Source: Gymnopilus junonius (taxonomy: Eukaryota > Basidiomycota > Agaricomycetes > Agaricales > Galerinaceae). From it: a stretch of DNA of 10,703 nt. A program made the position numbers and the translations under genes. Location of the stretch: NCBI GenBank assembly GCA_015501075.1, contig JADNYJ010000879.1, positions 1 to 10,703 on the forward strand, given 5' to 3'. Shown here in pieces: positions 1 to 7,520 of the stretch (the stretch's first letter is position 1; each line of letters starts with the position of its first letter). The notes under the pieces are model-generated. The model worked only from the letters and a program-made list of their open reading frames with translations. It did no database searches and was not told the origin of the DNA.

Positions 1-1
1 T

Positions 2-325
2 TCAAACTCAGATTCAATTCTATCGTCACGTGGATCAAAGGCCTTCCTCTACCCAACCTCCTCTCTGGAACACCTTGAAATCCGACACAGAACATTCGGC
101 CAACAGCGCTACACCCTACACTCGTCTGTTGTTCTTCCCTTCCTGCCACCTGTCCAGCTTATACTCGAAAGGGGTCTTTACGCAAGGTTGGCCAGTGTCC
201 GCCTCTGTCTACAGCTAGCGCCCCCCGATGATCTGTCAACATCGGCGCTGGCGGAGGAACGCAACCTGGCGAGATGCGCTGATGTTTTTGGGTCCAAGGC
301 GCTTCAAGATCAACGCCGTTTGTAA
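2..325 (+). CDS. 3' end of an unrecognised protein gene (partial)
   Basis: An open frame enters from the left edge and runs 107 codons to a TAA at 323-325; no start is visible, so it would be a C-terminal fragment. The translation is protein-like, with a leucine-rich stretch near residues 21-27 (SLEHLEI), a hydrophobic proline-containing patch (VVLPFLPPVQLIL), and a charged end (AEERNLARCADVFGSKALQ). The SLEHLEI stretch recalls one leucine-rich-repeat turn, as in fungal F-box/LRR proteins, but one turn is weak evidence and I do not assign a family. The stop codon sits at the edge of the left subtelomeric repeat block, so the gene may have been cut or given a new end by the repeat. An alternative is a spurious open frame. 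Confidence 0.4.
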   Translation, partial: SNSDSILSSRGSKAFLYPTSSLEHLEIRHRTFGQQRYTLHSSVVLPFLPPVQLILERGLYARLASVRLCLQLAPPDDLSTSALAEERNLARCADVFGSKALQDQRRL

Positions 326-500
326 CGTCAAGGATGTGCCAGTGCCGACGCTCGTCGAACGTCACATGTAGAATTCCTCAGCGAAACCTCAATTCCACTT
401 GAACCGACTTCACTACTTGAACTGACGACCTCACTACTTTTGTTCATGACTGAAGAGCCCACTACTTGATCTGCTAACCTCACTACTTGCGCCGACGACC
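326..500. repeat. Left subtelomeric repeat block
   Basis: The block starts with a copy (about 333-399) of the unit containing GTGCCAGTGCCGACGCTCGT that recurs three times at 3041-3370 and again, cut short, near 3700-3753. Short units of the form TGACGAC-TCACTACTT follow at about 411, 431, 461 and 481. It aligns by eye best with 3301-3410 in the right block and has the same orientation. It lies between the partial gene and the oxygenase gene. Confidence 0.8.
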
Positions 501-1023
501 TAACCACCCAAGTCAAATCCCTCACGCAACTTCATCACTGACGCTCCTCAAACGTGATCGACGCAGTTCGTCCAACGTGTTTCAATGTAGTACAATAACT
601 CTCATTTGATTATCCATGGACCCTTGAAATCTTACACGCAAATCTTTAATCAAAAGCTCGGAACCACAGAATGTGTAACAGTAAAATTAACCTCCTAATG
701 TCAAGCCAGTTCTATCAAGACTGAAGCTCGTCGAGCCTCAAACGGGCCTATGCCCACGGAAGTCCCACCGTTTTGATCCTGTGAATTTCAAATATTACCG
801 CTCTTAAATACAAGTATATACGGCTAAGGAGTGAAGCCGTCGTATTCGCGGCACTGCCCTACTACAGCCTGGTGCTATGTCCTGCCCCACCGCCATCGCC
901 CCAAGTCTCAAAACACCACAGCCACGGTGAAAAAATGCTGTGCCTTTCAAACCATCGAGTCCATGCGTCAGAGAGGAAACTGCCACCATGCAAATTTAGC
1001 CAACTCACAGCCTTCAACCCCAT
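501..1023. other. Intergenic region, no gene seen
   Basis: I see no convincing coding region or RNA gene here. The short open frames on both strands lack recognisable domains and overlap each other. The right end should hold the promoter of the oxygenase gene. Confidence 0.5.
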
Positions 1024-1032
1024 AGTATATAT
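1024..1032 (+). promoter_or_regulatory. Possible TATA box of the oxygenase gene
   Basis: GTATATATT lies about 115 bp upstream of the chosen start codon at 1147, a plausible distance for a fungal core promoter with a leader of some tens of bases. A second, weaker TATA-like run (GTATATAC) lies near 813. Sequence resemblance and spacing only. Confidence 0.35.
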
Positions 1033-1146
1033 TGGTCGAAGTATCCGCACCTCTGTTCAACAACTGCATTATGGATCCCCGCCAGCTGTCAGACAGTGTA
1101 AGAGTTTTCTTCTTGTGTTATCGCGTATTTACACTCCTTGTGATAG

Positions 1147-2631
1147 ATGTCTTCGCCTCCGAGGAAGAAGACGCGGCGCGACAAGTCGGCACAGGTCGTA
1201 GTTCCCAGCATCCGCAATGCTCCCAGCGCGTCCAGTACGTCAGCCAGCCGTGTACGAAGCGACGAAGCGTGGATCCAGAGAAATGCGCCCATGCTGAGCA
1301 AGAAACTCGCGCTTTTTCTGAAGCAAGCAACGGTAATCAATGTGCCGTGCACCCTCGAGGAACTGAAGAAACCGCAAGATGAAAAGAGGCTAGAGCGGAT
1401 CTGTGTCGAAGAGCTTGGTCCAAATCGTTCAGCACAGTGCATATCGGCCCGCTTCGTCGATCCAAACGGACAGACTATTCTAGCATACTTTGGTAATCGC
1501 ATCAGAAAATCGGAAAATGCTGAGGTGTGTATTTTTATTTTGGAGGTATTGTCGAAATAAAAGAACAGTCCGCTCTGGGCAGGGAAGTACCATTGATCTG
1601 AGCCAGCAATATACAGGCCGTACCAAGGAAACTCTGGAATTTCTAAAGAAAAATAACCCCAAATCCATAATCAACGATGGATTAAGTGTGAGTGAACTCT
1701 GGATATTGATACACAAAACTCTGACGCAATTCTACCAGAATAATCAATGCAAAGCTTATCAACTCGCATCACAGGCTGTATGCTCTGCTTTGCCACTCCA
1801 TAGCCGGTTTGACAGCACTCGTCACGAGGGTGTAAATATTATGAAATTCGAATCTGGAAGCAGAAAGGACAATTCCGACGATCAGCAACCACCTGAACCT
1901 GATAATGAGGAAGTCAACCCAGAGGCATATGAGCCGGATGAGGAGTTGGGACACTTTGAAAGAAAGGAACAGGCGGGTGTCGTGCATTTAGTCCATGGAT
2001 GGCAGCAACAAGCTCAGGCTCGGACCAAGGTCAGTTGCGCCTCCAGCTTTCAAGGTCAACGTTTTATAACACTTCTATCAGGGGCTTTTTATCTCCGGTG
2101 ATATATCCCATACAAGCACAAGCTTGGCAGCGGCCGGTTCCTATTACTATCTCACTCAATCAATTGCAGCCACACTTGCAAAGATGTTTCAAGCCGTTTT
2201 CCCCGAAGAATATCGGAAGTACGAAAAGGCCTTCGAAGCCGGAGTGTGGATGCAGTGTGACCCTGGTCCCTATCTTGGTCGTGCCATTATATACAAGTTG
2301 CAAGGGCGCTTGCACAAGGATAAGCATGACCTGGGGCCTTCCGCCTCCTTTGGTGTAGGCTATTATACTGGTGGAGAGATGCTATTTCCTCAATTTGGCA
2401 CTAAATTCTCGTATGTCATTTCGCTCATATGGAACAGTGGATAGTCAGAATAACAGTCCCTGTAGGTATGACCCAGGCCACGTCTGCATTTTTTACTCAA
2501 GCATCATCTACCACAAAGTAGCCAAATTCGAGTCTGCCATACAGACAACTCTGCAGGCAGAGGAGAAGATTACACCAGGCCGAATCGGTACAGTCTTCTT
2601 TTTCCCAAGAGAGCTATCAGATTCTCCATGA
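1147..2631 (+). CDS. TET/JBP-like 2OG-Fe(II) oxygenase (four exons)
   Basis: Exons are 1147-1524, 1583-2029, 2082-2410 and 2466-2631. The introns (1525-1582, 2030-2081, 2411-2465; 58, 52 and 55 bp) all have GT-AG ends and restore one frame of 439 residues. The start was chosen because it opens a basic, nuclear-signal-like N terminus (SPPRKKTRRDK). Residues about 320-430 form the oxygenase core: FEAGVWMQCDPGPYLGRAI, iron-binding H353-K-D355, the strand FGVGYYTGGEMLFPQ, YDPGHVCIFYS, distal iron ligand H401 (YHKV) and R424 (GRIG), the expected 2-oxoglutarate-binding arginine. Exon 2 carries an acidic linker (EPDNEEVNPEAYEPDEELG). This architecture matches the uncharacterised TET/JBP-related oxygenases abundant in agaricomycetes; relatives oxidise 5-methylpyrimidines in DNA, but the substrate here is unknown. 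The end is odd: the frame stops at 2629-2631, while a family-like tail continues one frame away to 2701, so this may be a damaged copy or contain a sequencing error. Confidence 0.75.
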
Positions 2632-2701
2632 TAAACCGCCCCGGTGGGGATACAGAACAGCCTTTGGAAGGGCTGAAGGTCTTATCCCAAACGATATCTA
2701 G
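2612..2701 (+). pseudogene. Out-of-frame C-terminal tail of the oxygenase gene
   Basis: Thirty codons, beginning SYQILHDKPPRWGYRTAFG and ending at TAG 2699-2701, read as a plausible continuation of the oxygenase but lie one base off the frame of exon 4. The shift must fall near the T-rich run and CCAAGAGAG at 2594-2613. No convincing short GT-AG intron joins the two. A one-base indel (real or a homopolymer error) is the simplest explanation. Confidence 0.55.
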
Positions 2702-2885
2702 ACATGGATGATGACGGAGCTGAGTATGAATCAGAGGAAGAGATGTAATTACCTGAGGAACATAAATGCTTCTAGAATTCAAATTTTGCTGAGACACATC
2801 TGAGTTGTTTCCGATATCATGGAGGAAGTTATGCCGAGTGAATCCACCACTGCCAGCGTCAGCGTTTCGAAGCATTGTGAATAGA
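2702..2885. other. Downstream flank of the oxygenase gene
   Basis: No gene is seen. The stretch presumably holds the 3' untranslated region and leads into the right repeat block, where TTCCACTTGAACTGACGACT resembles about 394-426 of the left block. Confidence 0.4.
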
Positions 2886-2889
2886 TTTC

Positions 2890-3753
2890 TGGTATTCCAC
2901 TTGAACTGACGACTTCACTACGTGTGTTTATGACGTCACTACTTGAGCTTACAACGTCAAGCGCTTGGAGAAAACTCAATTGCACCTGATTTGATCTCTC
3001 TACTTGAGTTTATAACGCCAAGCATGTGCCAGCGTGAAGGATGTGCCAGTGCCGACGCTCGTCGAACGTCAGATGGAGAATTGCTCAGCGAAGAATCAAT
3101 TCCATTGGAACGGTGGGCAAATATGAGCGGGGTATTTCTTGCCAGTAACAGTCCACTGCCTAACGAGAAGAATGTGCCAGTGCCGACGCTCGTCGAACGT
3201 CAGATGGAGAATTGCTCAGCGAAGAATCAATTCCATTGGAACGGTGGGCAAATATGAGCGGGGTATTTCTTGCCAGTAACAGTCCACTGCCTAACGAGAA
3301 GAATGTGCAAGTGCCGACGCTCGTCGAACGTCAGATGTAGAATTGCTCAGCGAAGAATCAATTCCACTGGACCTGACTATTCACTACTTGAGTTTATGAC
3401 CTCACTACTTGAGCTTACCTGTATTTCTTGTCAGTAACAGTCCACTGCCAACATCTCTTCTCTGTGTCGTAGCTCAACATACTGTAGCTTGTGAGACTTC
3501 ACTACTGAAACTGACGACTTCACTACTTGTGGTTATGACCTCACTACTTTAGCTCACAACGCCAAGCCCTTGGACCTTGAACTGACGACTTCACTACTTG
3601 TGGTCAAGACCTCACTACTTGAGCTTACAACGTCAAGCCCTTGTACAAAACTCAATTGCACTTGATTTGACCTTGCTACTTGACTTTATAACGAGACGAA
3701 TGTGGCAGTGCGGACGCTCGTCGAACGTCACATATGGAATTGCTCAGCGAAGG
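2890..3753. repeat. Right subtelomeric repeat block, broken at a telomere junction
   Basis: Two repeat types are interspersed. The first is the unit with GCCGACGCTCGTCGAACGTC, present at 3041, 3172, 3303 and in altered form near 3710. The second is a short unit (about 20-30 bp spacing) with TCACTACTT, often followed by TTACAACGTCAAGCCCTTGG-like sequence, at about 2915, 2936, 3381, 3402, 3498, 3519, 3541, 3591 and 3612. The block stops inside a unit: where other copies read GCTCAGCGAAGAATCAATTCC, this copy reads GCTCAGCGAAGG and then TTAGGG at 3754. Confidence 0.85.
3041..3370. repeat. 131-bp tandem repeat, 2.5 copies
   Basis: Copies start at 3041, 3172 and 3303, exactly 131 bp apart. The first two appear almost identical along their length; the third keeps about the first 67 bp and then runs into TCACTACTT repeats. 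Near identity suggests recent duplication by slippage or unequal exchange. Confidence 0.9.
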
Positions 3754-3759
3754 TTAGGG
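3754..3759 (+). repeat. Telomere-type seed between host repeats and element E
   Basis: A single TTAGGG (GGTTAGGG with flanks) sits exactly where the host repeat unit breaks off and the first retroelement begins. This is the pattern expected of a healed end followed by element addition. Confidence 0.6.
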
Positions 3760-3770
3760 AGGTGGAGCGA

Positions 3771-3785
3771 ATCGCCGAAGGCGAT
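3771..3785. other. Small hairpin in the 3' tail of element E
   Basis: ATCGCC-GAA-GGCGAT is a perfect 6-bp stem with a 3-base loop, within the tail between the ribozyme and the telomeric terminus. The same hairpin is at 4251-4265 in element D. Confidence 0.6.
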
Positions 3786-3824
3786 GAGCGATCAGGTTAT
3801 ACTGAGGGGTTGTAAGGCGTACGA

Positions 3825-3887
3825 AGCCAAACAGTTGGGGGGTATGTCCCACTGGGCTGTTTCGTCTTTATAGACTCGTCAGTGGCT
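3825..3887 (-). ncRNA. Hammerhead ribozyme, element E
   Basis: Read on the minus strand: stem I AGCCA/UGGCU; core CUGACGA; stem II GUC-UAUAAA-GAC; core GAA; stem III ACAG/CUGU with an apical GGG...CCC hairpin; cleavage position U. Predicted cleavage is between + positions 3830 and 3829. The invariant core bases are all present and stem I closes the open end, so the topology is type I. The ribozyme would release about 70 nt of 3' tail from the element transcript. Confidence 0.85.
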
Positions 3888-3926
3888 GTTCACGTACTTA
3901 AAACTGTACTCTCAATCCGTTCGACT

Positions 3927-4193
3927 CTACAATAATGTGATAGCAATAATAGAGTGAACAGAAACGTACAAATATGGCAGATAACGATAACCAATCGTTG
4001 AGAACAGGGGTTTCCCTGGGGAGTCCCTGGGGTGTCCCAGGGGAATCCCAATCTCTACAGCCAGATCGTCGGGCTGTGCGATGGCATCGTGGGTATAGAT
4101 TTTATCTAGATAATCGTTAATCTGCATCTTTAACTCGGTGTATCGGAGATACGAGATTTCTCCCGGACGAATTCCCGATATAGCAAGTGTTAC
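3927..4193 (-). pseudogene. Possible coding remnant in element E
   Basis: An open frame follows a TAG and runs 88 codons; the first ATG is at 4127. The translation includes GEISYLRYTELKMQINDYLD and YTHDAIAQPDDLAVEIGIP, which look protein-like, then a less convincing end. It could be the C terminus of a truncated element protein, since it lies just upstream of the ribozyme in the sense strand. I do not recognise it, and it does not resemble the C terminus of the reverse transcriptase in element B. Confidence 0.25.
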
Positions 4194-4227
4194 CTATTTG
4201 AGTTTGATCCGAATTCTATTTCCGTAC

Positions 4228-4238
4228 TTAGGGTTAGG
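4228..4238 (+). repeat. Telomere-type seed at the E/D junction
   Basis: TTAGGGTTAGG separates the truncated 5' end of element E from the 3' end of element D. Confidence 0.75.
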
Positions 4239-4304
4239 AAGGTGGAGCGAATCGCCGAAGGCGATGAGCGATCAGGTTAAACTGAGGGGTTGTAAGGCGT
4301 ACGA

Positions 4305-4366
4305 AGCCAAACAGTTGGGGACTTATCCCACTGGGCTGTTTCGTCTTTATAGACTCGTCAGTGGCT
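4305..4366 (-). ncRNA. Hammerhead ribozyme, element D
   Basis: Same stems I and II and same core as in element E: AGCCA/UGGCU, GUC-UAUAAA-GAC, CUGACGA and GAA. Stem III is ACAG/CUGU. The apical part differs from E but still pairs, here as GGGA-UAAG-UCCC. Predicted cleavage is between + positions 4310 and 4309, after a U. Confidence 0.85.
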
Positions 4367-4490
4367 GTTCACGTACTAAAACTGTTACTCTCAATCCGTT
4401 CGACTCTACAATAATGTGATAGCAATAATAGAGTGAACAGAAACGTACAAGTATGGCAGATAACGATAGCCAATCGTTGAGAACAGGGGG

Positions 4491-4496
4491 TTAGGG
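4491..4496 (+). repeat. Telomere-type seed at the D/A junction
   Basis: A single TTAGGG following a run of G at the truncated end of element D; the G run may be microhomology or residual telomeric sequence. Confidence 0.6.
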
Positions 4497-4529
4497 TGGT
4501 GGTGGTATTCTGCAACTGAAGGCCGGGGG

Positions 4530-4608
4530 GCTGTTACGGACAAGTGGGAACTTGGGGGACAAATTCCATCCACTTTCGCCTTTTTAAAGGCTCTTCAGGT
4601 CCTACAGC
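4530..4608 (-). ncRNA. Hammerhead ribozyme, element A
   Basis: Minus strand: outer stem I GCUGU/ACAGC, internal loop, inner stem I GGAC/GUCC, core CUGAAGA, stem II GCCUU/AAGGC, core GAA, stem III AGUGG/CCACU with an apical GGA...UCC hairpin, cleavage position U. Predicted cleavage is between + positions 4542 and 4541, 45 nt before the TTAGGG terminus. Confidence 0.9.
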
Positions 4609-4701
4609 GATCACGCTGAGTTAATATCTGGAGCGATTTACTTACGAAATCCGTCCAGGATTAATAATCCGACAAGGATTCGATTACTCAGACCGAGGCG
4701 G

Positions 4702-4732
4702 GCTCAGTCAGCACCGAAGGGGCTGACTGAGC
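4702..4732. other. 11-bp hairpin in element A 3' region
   Basis: GCTCAGTCAGC pairs perfectly with GCTGACTGAGC across a 9-base loop. Element C has a different stem at the equivalent place (9964-9994), so pairing is kept while sequence changes. Confidence 0.7.
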
Positions 4733-4830
4733 GCACCGGGGTACGATGAGCAATCGACTTTTACCCGGGTCGAAGAGTCACTCGACTCCGTCCGGCGTTG
4801 GCCGAGAAATTTCAAGCGCCGCTTTGATCT

Positions 4831-4864
4831 GCTTAGGTAACGGGTCTAGGCCCGTTACCTAAGC
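4831..4864. other. 14-bp hairpin in element A 3' region
   Basis: GCTTAGGTAACGGG pairs perfectly with CCCGTTACCTAAGC around a 6-base loop. The same hairpin is at 10090-10123 in element C; B has a different 10-bp hairpin (6197-6220) in the equivalent position. Confidence 0.75.
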
Positions 4865-5035
4865 TGGTCACGAGTAATTCTATTTTAAGAAGAAGCATGT
4901 GAGCAAACCATAAATAGTACTGTCACGTGCCTAATGGACTTAGGACTTTTCGTGCTTTATGGCTAGATTAGGCTTAGCTTGAGGGATAATTTGTATCAGC
5001 TATCCTTGTGTATTCTATCATTACAATAGATGGTA

Positions 5036-5062
5036 CGTACGGTTGGGTTCGGTTAGGGTGAA
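5036..5062 (+). repeat. Internal telomere-like motif, element A
   Basis: CGTACGGTTGGGTTCGGTTAGGG lies about 560 bp from the element's 3' terminus. Elements B and C have matching motifs near 6396-6422 and 10296-10322. It is not a junction between copies, because homology to C continues through it. Confidence 0.6.
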
Positions 5063-5823
5063 GCTTCTAACAAGGCTTTCGAACGCTCTGGCCTTAGGCC
5101 AGCAGTGAATCCAAGCACCGACCACACATAACCGTGGATAAATTAATCGTAACTGGTTTAACGCCAGTAAATAGTTCTACGCATAGTGTCAAAATGACCG
5201 CTCTTAGTCTGTTTACAGATTCTGGCATCGATATCGACCGGTAATTGGTTTTCCATGCACGACAGACGAATCTGTCTCCCAAATATAGGTCGGGTGCGCA
5301 TCGATGTTAAAGCGTATCGGCGTGCGTGGGTATGATCCCTTTCCGTCGAGTGCGAGTGCTTAAGTTGGGCCCCCGTAGGGTACTCGCCGTACATCCAGAC
5401 CGTCCAAGACATCCGCAAACATCTCTTTCGATGGGACACGTACACTCCCGGGACAATTCATACGAGGTTTTATCAATGGTCGGGAAACAAATCCCTCCCT
5501 CAATATATATTGTCGCCGCACTAGCGCTTTAAGCCACACGGGCTGAATCCGATACTACCAAGCTTTTAATCTCAACGTCTATTTGTGCGCCTCTACCAAA
5601 AGAGGCATTGGGCGGGCATAAGCGGATGAGTGTTGGTGTAACTGTAACATTCCAAACTTCTCTCGTCTATCTCAGGGACCGAAGTACTCAAGAGCTAATA
5701 ACGAGTGCATCGCAGATTCAGACATATTAACGATGGATTTAATGCCCCGAAGGGACTCCCAGTCTACGCCGACCTTCCAAGATCCGACTCCCAGGCCTCG
5801 CCCAGCGCCTCGCCAATTAAGAC

Positions 5824-5840
5824 TAGGGTTAGGGTTAGGG
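5824..5840 (+). repeat. Telomeric array at the A/B junction
   Basis: TAGGGTTAGGGTTAGGG is the longest telomeric run in the window, nearly three units, between the truncated 5' end of A and the 3' end of B. Confidence 0.9.
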
Positions 5841-5876
5841 TGGTGGTGGTCGTACTGCGACTGAAGGCCGGGGGGC

Positions 5877-5954
5877 GCTACGGACAATGCGGGGAATTGG
5901 GGAAACTCCCATCCACATTTCGCCATTTTTATGGCTCTTCAGGTCCTTTGTAGC
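5877..5954 (-). ncRNA. Hammerhead ribozyme, element B
   Basis: Minus strand: outer stem I GCUAC/GUAGC, AAA bulge, inner stem I GGAC/GUCC, core CUGAAGA, stem II GCCAU-AAAA-AUGGC, core GAA, stem III AUGUGG/CCGCAU (one G-U pair) with an apical GGGA-GUU-UCCC hairpin, cleavage position U. Stems differ from A and C by paired changes. Predicted cleavage is between + positions 5886 and 5885, again 45 nt before the telomeric terminus. Confidence 0.92.
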
Positions 5955-6196
5955 TATTTACAAAAAAGGTTATTTCCGTCTCGGCTTGCTTAGCAAGCAT
6001 GGACGGCATATTACAAAGCGAACGGAGATAATTACCAAGCCCGAATCGGGCTTACTGATCAACCCCGAAAGGCTGAATCAGCAAAGTTACCTTAAGTGGT
6101 AATTCGTTTCGGAAAACCAAATATTGCCAAATATTTGACAATATCGGTAACTATTTATATTCCGAAAAGGCTAAATAAGGTAAGCAACCAGGCCCG

Positions 6197-6220
6197 GGTC
6201 TAGGCCGAAAGGCCTAGACC
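6197..6220. other. 10-bp hairpin in element B 3' region
   Basis: GGTCTAGGCC and GGCCTAGACC pair perfectly around GAAA (UUUC in the minus-strand RNA). It sits where A and C carry their 14-bp hairpin, just before a shared CACGTG-rich stretch. Confidence 0.7.
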
Positions 6221-6317
6221 TATGGCCACGTGATTTCTATTATTAATAATATCATGTGGCCACGCACCTGACCATGCCACGTGACTTCGGATAATACCGA
6301 AGTGTGGTTATGTTTGG

Positions 6318-6422
6318 TTAGGGCTTTGGTTAGGCTATACGGATAAATATTTAGCTACTCCGTTGGATTTCAACTAAGGAACTTAGTCGAATGTACGTAC
6401 GTTAGGTTTTGGTTAGGGGAAA
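6318..6422 (+). repeat. Internal telomere-like motifs, element B
   Basis: TTAGGG at 6318-6323 and, after CGTACGTTAGGTTTTGG, again at 6413-6418. The second matches the internal motif of elements A and C in position and flanks. Confidence 0.55.
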
Positions 6423-7520
6423 CCGACACATCGCATGTCTTTAACACCTCCTGGATTCTCCAGGCAGTAATTCCAAGTACTGACCGTACATACCTGCTTG
6501 TATATGTAACGAATAAATTTAATTAAACGCCAAAAAATGGTTCTATGTCTGGATGCTTTATCGCATCGACACCGTCGGAATGCCAATCGCCGTGCGAGCC
6601 GCACAGCAATCTGTTTACACATTGTTGGTAAGAGGGGTCTGGTGGGTAATTGGTTTTTAATTGGCGTTTCGGCGTTAGCTTCAACTCCCAAACGTGCACC
6701 AGGGTTGGTCCTTAAACTCGCGTAGAGCGTGCAAGGGGGGTAATCCCTTCCAAAGAGTACTGGTCTATTAGGTCGACGTCCCATTTGGGACTACCAGATA
6801 TGCCTGTGGCTCATTCGTCCTACAATTAGGCTACTCTCTGGGCTGAAGCGCGTGGTCCTTGTCACTACGTCGACTGTCGGGGTTGCCCCCTCCCAAGACG
6901 CAACAGCTTTCAGCACATTACTATAACTCTACTACCAGCACATTATCTGAGATGGGATAGCTTCCCTACGTCAGGTGTTGGTGATTTGTGTAACTTTCCA
7001 AACTTCTCGGATCTAGTAAGGTACATGGAGTGCTTACGCCGTCCACGCACGCCCAAAGGTCAAAGCCGATGGTCCGACGTCCGTTCATCGCAGATTCTGT
7101 TCCAGGGTGGACTTGGGTTCGCCGAAGCTCCCAGCCCGGTGCTACTCCCAGGTTTCCGCCTGGCAGCAAAGACATCAGACGCAGTTTAGACGCTCGGGAA
7201 AGCCTCGCCGAAGCTACTACAATCCGTACTAGAATACCACGCATGACCGCTTGCACAGTGTAATCGCCAGAAGCGCTCGCCAGGTTGGTACGCCATGGTC
7301 TGGAATTTAAACAGAACGACAGAGTGGAATTAAACGTGAGGTATTAGCTCACCGCTCCACTACCGGCGCTAAAGATCGTCAAAGCGAGATTGGTATTTCA
7401 GTTGGCCTACCAAAAGGCTCCCAATTCTGCTCGCGACTCATTTCTAAAGCTGCTATACCGGCAAGGCGTCGCTTGCACGGTTGGAAAGGCATCCCTAAGA
7501 TGCCGAATTGAATCAGCAAA
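6423..7520 (-). other. Long 3' non-coding region of element B
   Basis: This is the part of the 3' region between the internal TTAGGG motif and the reverse transcriptase stop codon. It shares short landmarks with A and C (CTGTTTACA, GGTAATTGGTTTT, TTCCAAACTTCTC, CATCGCAGATTC). I see no convincing coding sequence on either strand; open frames of 60-120 codons lack domains and do not keep their protein sequence between copies. Confidence 0.55.

Larger units (their letters stand above)
3754..4227 (-). mobile_element. Element E: 5'-truncated, hammerhead-bearing telomeric retroelement (family 2)
   Basis: Begins on the left with TTAGGG joined to AGGTGGAGCGAATCGCCGAA and ends on the right where TTAGGGTTAGG of element D begins. 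The left 250 bp or so are nearly identical to element D; the remaining 210 bp are unique here. A hammerhead ribozyme lies on the minus strand at 3825-3887, so the sense strand is minus and the left end is the 3' end. There is no reverse transcriptase; only a short open frame (3927-4193) could be a coding remnant. By position and organisation it is read as a 5'-truncated Penelope-like copy of a second family. Confidence 0.7.
4228..4490 (-). mobile_element. Element D: short hammerhead-bearing telomeric retroelement (family 2)
   Basis: Starts with TTAGGGTTAGG and is nearly identical to the first 250 bp of element E. It stops at GAACAGGGGG, where E continues, and TTAGGG of element A follows. It is 263 bp including the telomeric seed, the shortest copy here: little more than ribozyme, 3' tail and about 120 nt upstream. 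It contains no coding sequence. Confidence 0.75.
4491..5823 (-). mobile_element. Element A: 5'-truncated Coprina-like element, 3' non-coding part only
   Basis: Starts with TTAGGGTGGTGGTGGTATTC, the terminus shared with elements B and C, and ends at the TAGGGTTAGGG array of B. It is 1.33 kb and aligns by landmark with the 3' non-coding part of B: ribozyme, hairpins, internal TTAGGG motif, CTGTTTACA, GGTAATTGGTTTT, a shared GTAAC-TTCCAAACTTCTC block (about 5640 in A, 6990 in B) and CATCGCAGATTC (5708 in A, 7088 in B). By that alignment it breaks off roughly 300 bp before the reverse transcriptase stop codon would appear. It is therefore non-autonomous. It is closely similar to element C over the visible length. 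Confidence 0.8.

Noticed and set aside
326..500. CRISPR-like short regular repeats with TCACTACTT
   Set aside because: Spacing is irregular, intervening sequences are themselves repeated, and the eukaryotic context makes a CRISPR array implausible; these are subtelomeric satellite-type repeats.
1089..1502. 137-codon minus-strand open frame opposite exon 1 of the oxygenase gene
   Set aside because: The plus strand reads as coding across four joined exons with catalytic motifs; the antisense frame has no domain and ends within the same exon.
1147..2701. The oxygenase gene as cargo of a KDZ-type DNA transposon, where such oxygenases are sometimes found
   Set aside because: No transposase remnant, terminal inverted repeats or target-site duplication is visible; the flanking sequences are direct subtelomeric repeats.
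4009..4050. CCCTGGGG-type repeated palindromic run in element E as an origin or regulatory site
   Set aside because: Short, G/C-rich, unsupported by any second copy (D truncates just before it); most likely low-complexity element sequence.
4561..4615. Hammerhead cleavage at the UUGUC in the stem III loop of elements A and C
   Set aside because: A GUC there would leave position 15.2 unpaired in A and would not let the following bases close stem I in either; the UU site closes all three stems in every copy.
5158..5445. 95-codon minus-strand open frame in element A beginning MYVSHRKRCLRM, with a counterpart at 10476-10703 in element C
   Set aside because: The two differ by many amino-acid-changing substitutions over short distance and the frame is not kept convincingly in B, so it behaves like non-coding sequence of related copies.
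6413..6784. 123-codon minus-strand open frame in the 3' region of element B
   Set aside because: It starts and ends within structured non-coding sequence, has no recognisable domain, and shares only scattered short matches with the A and C frames.
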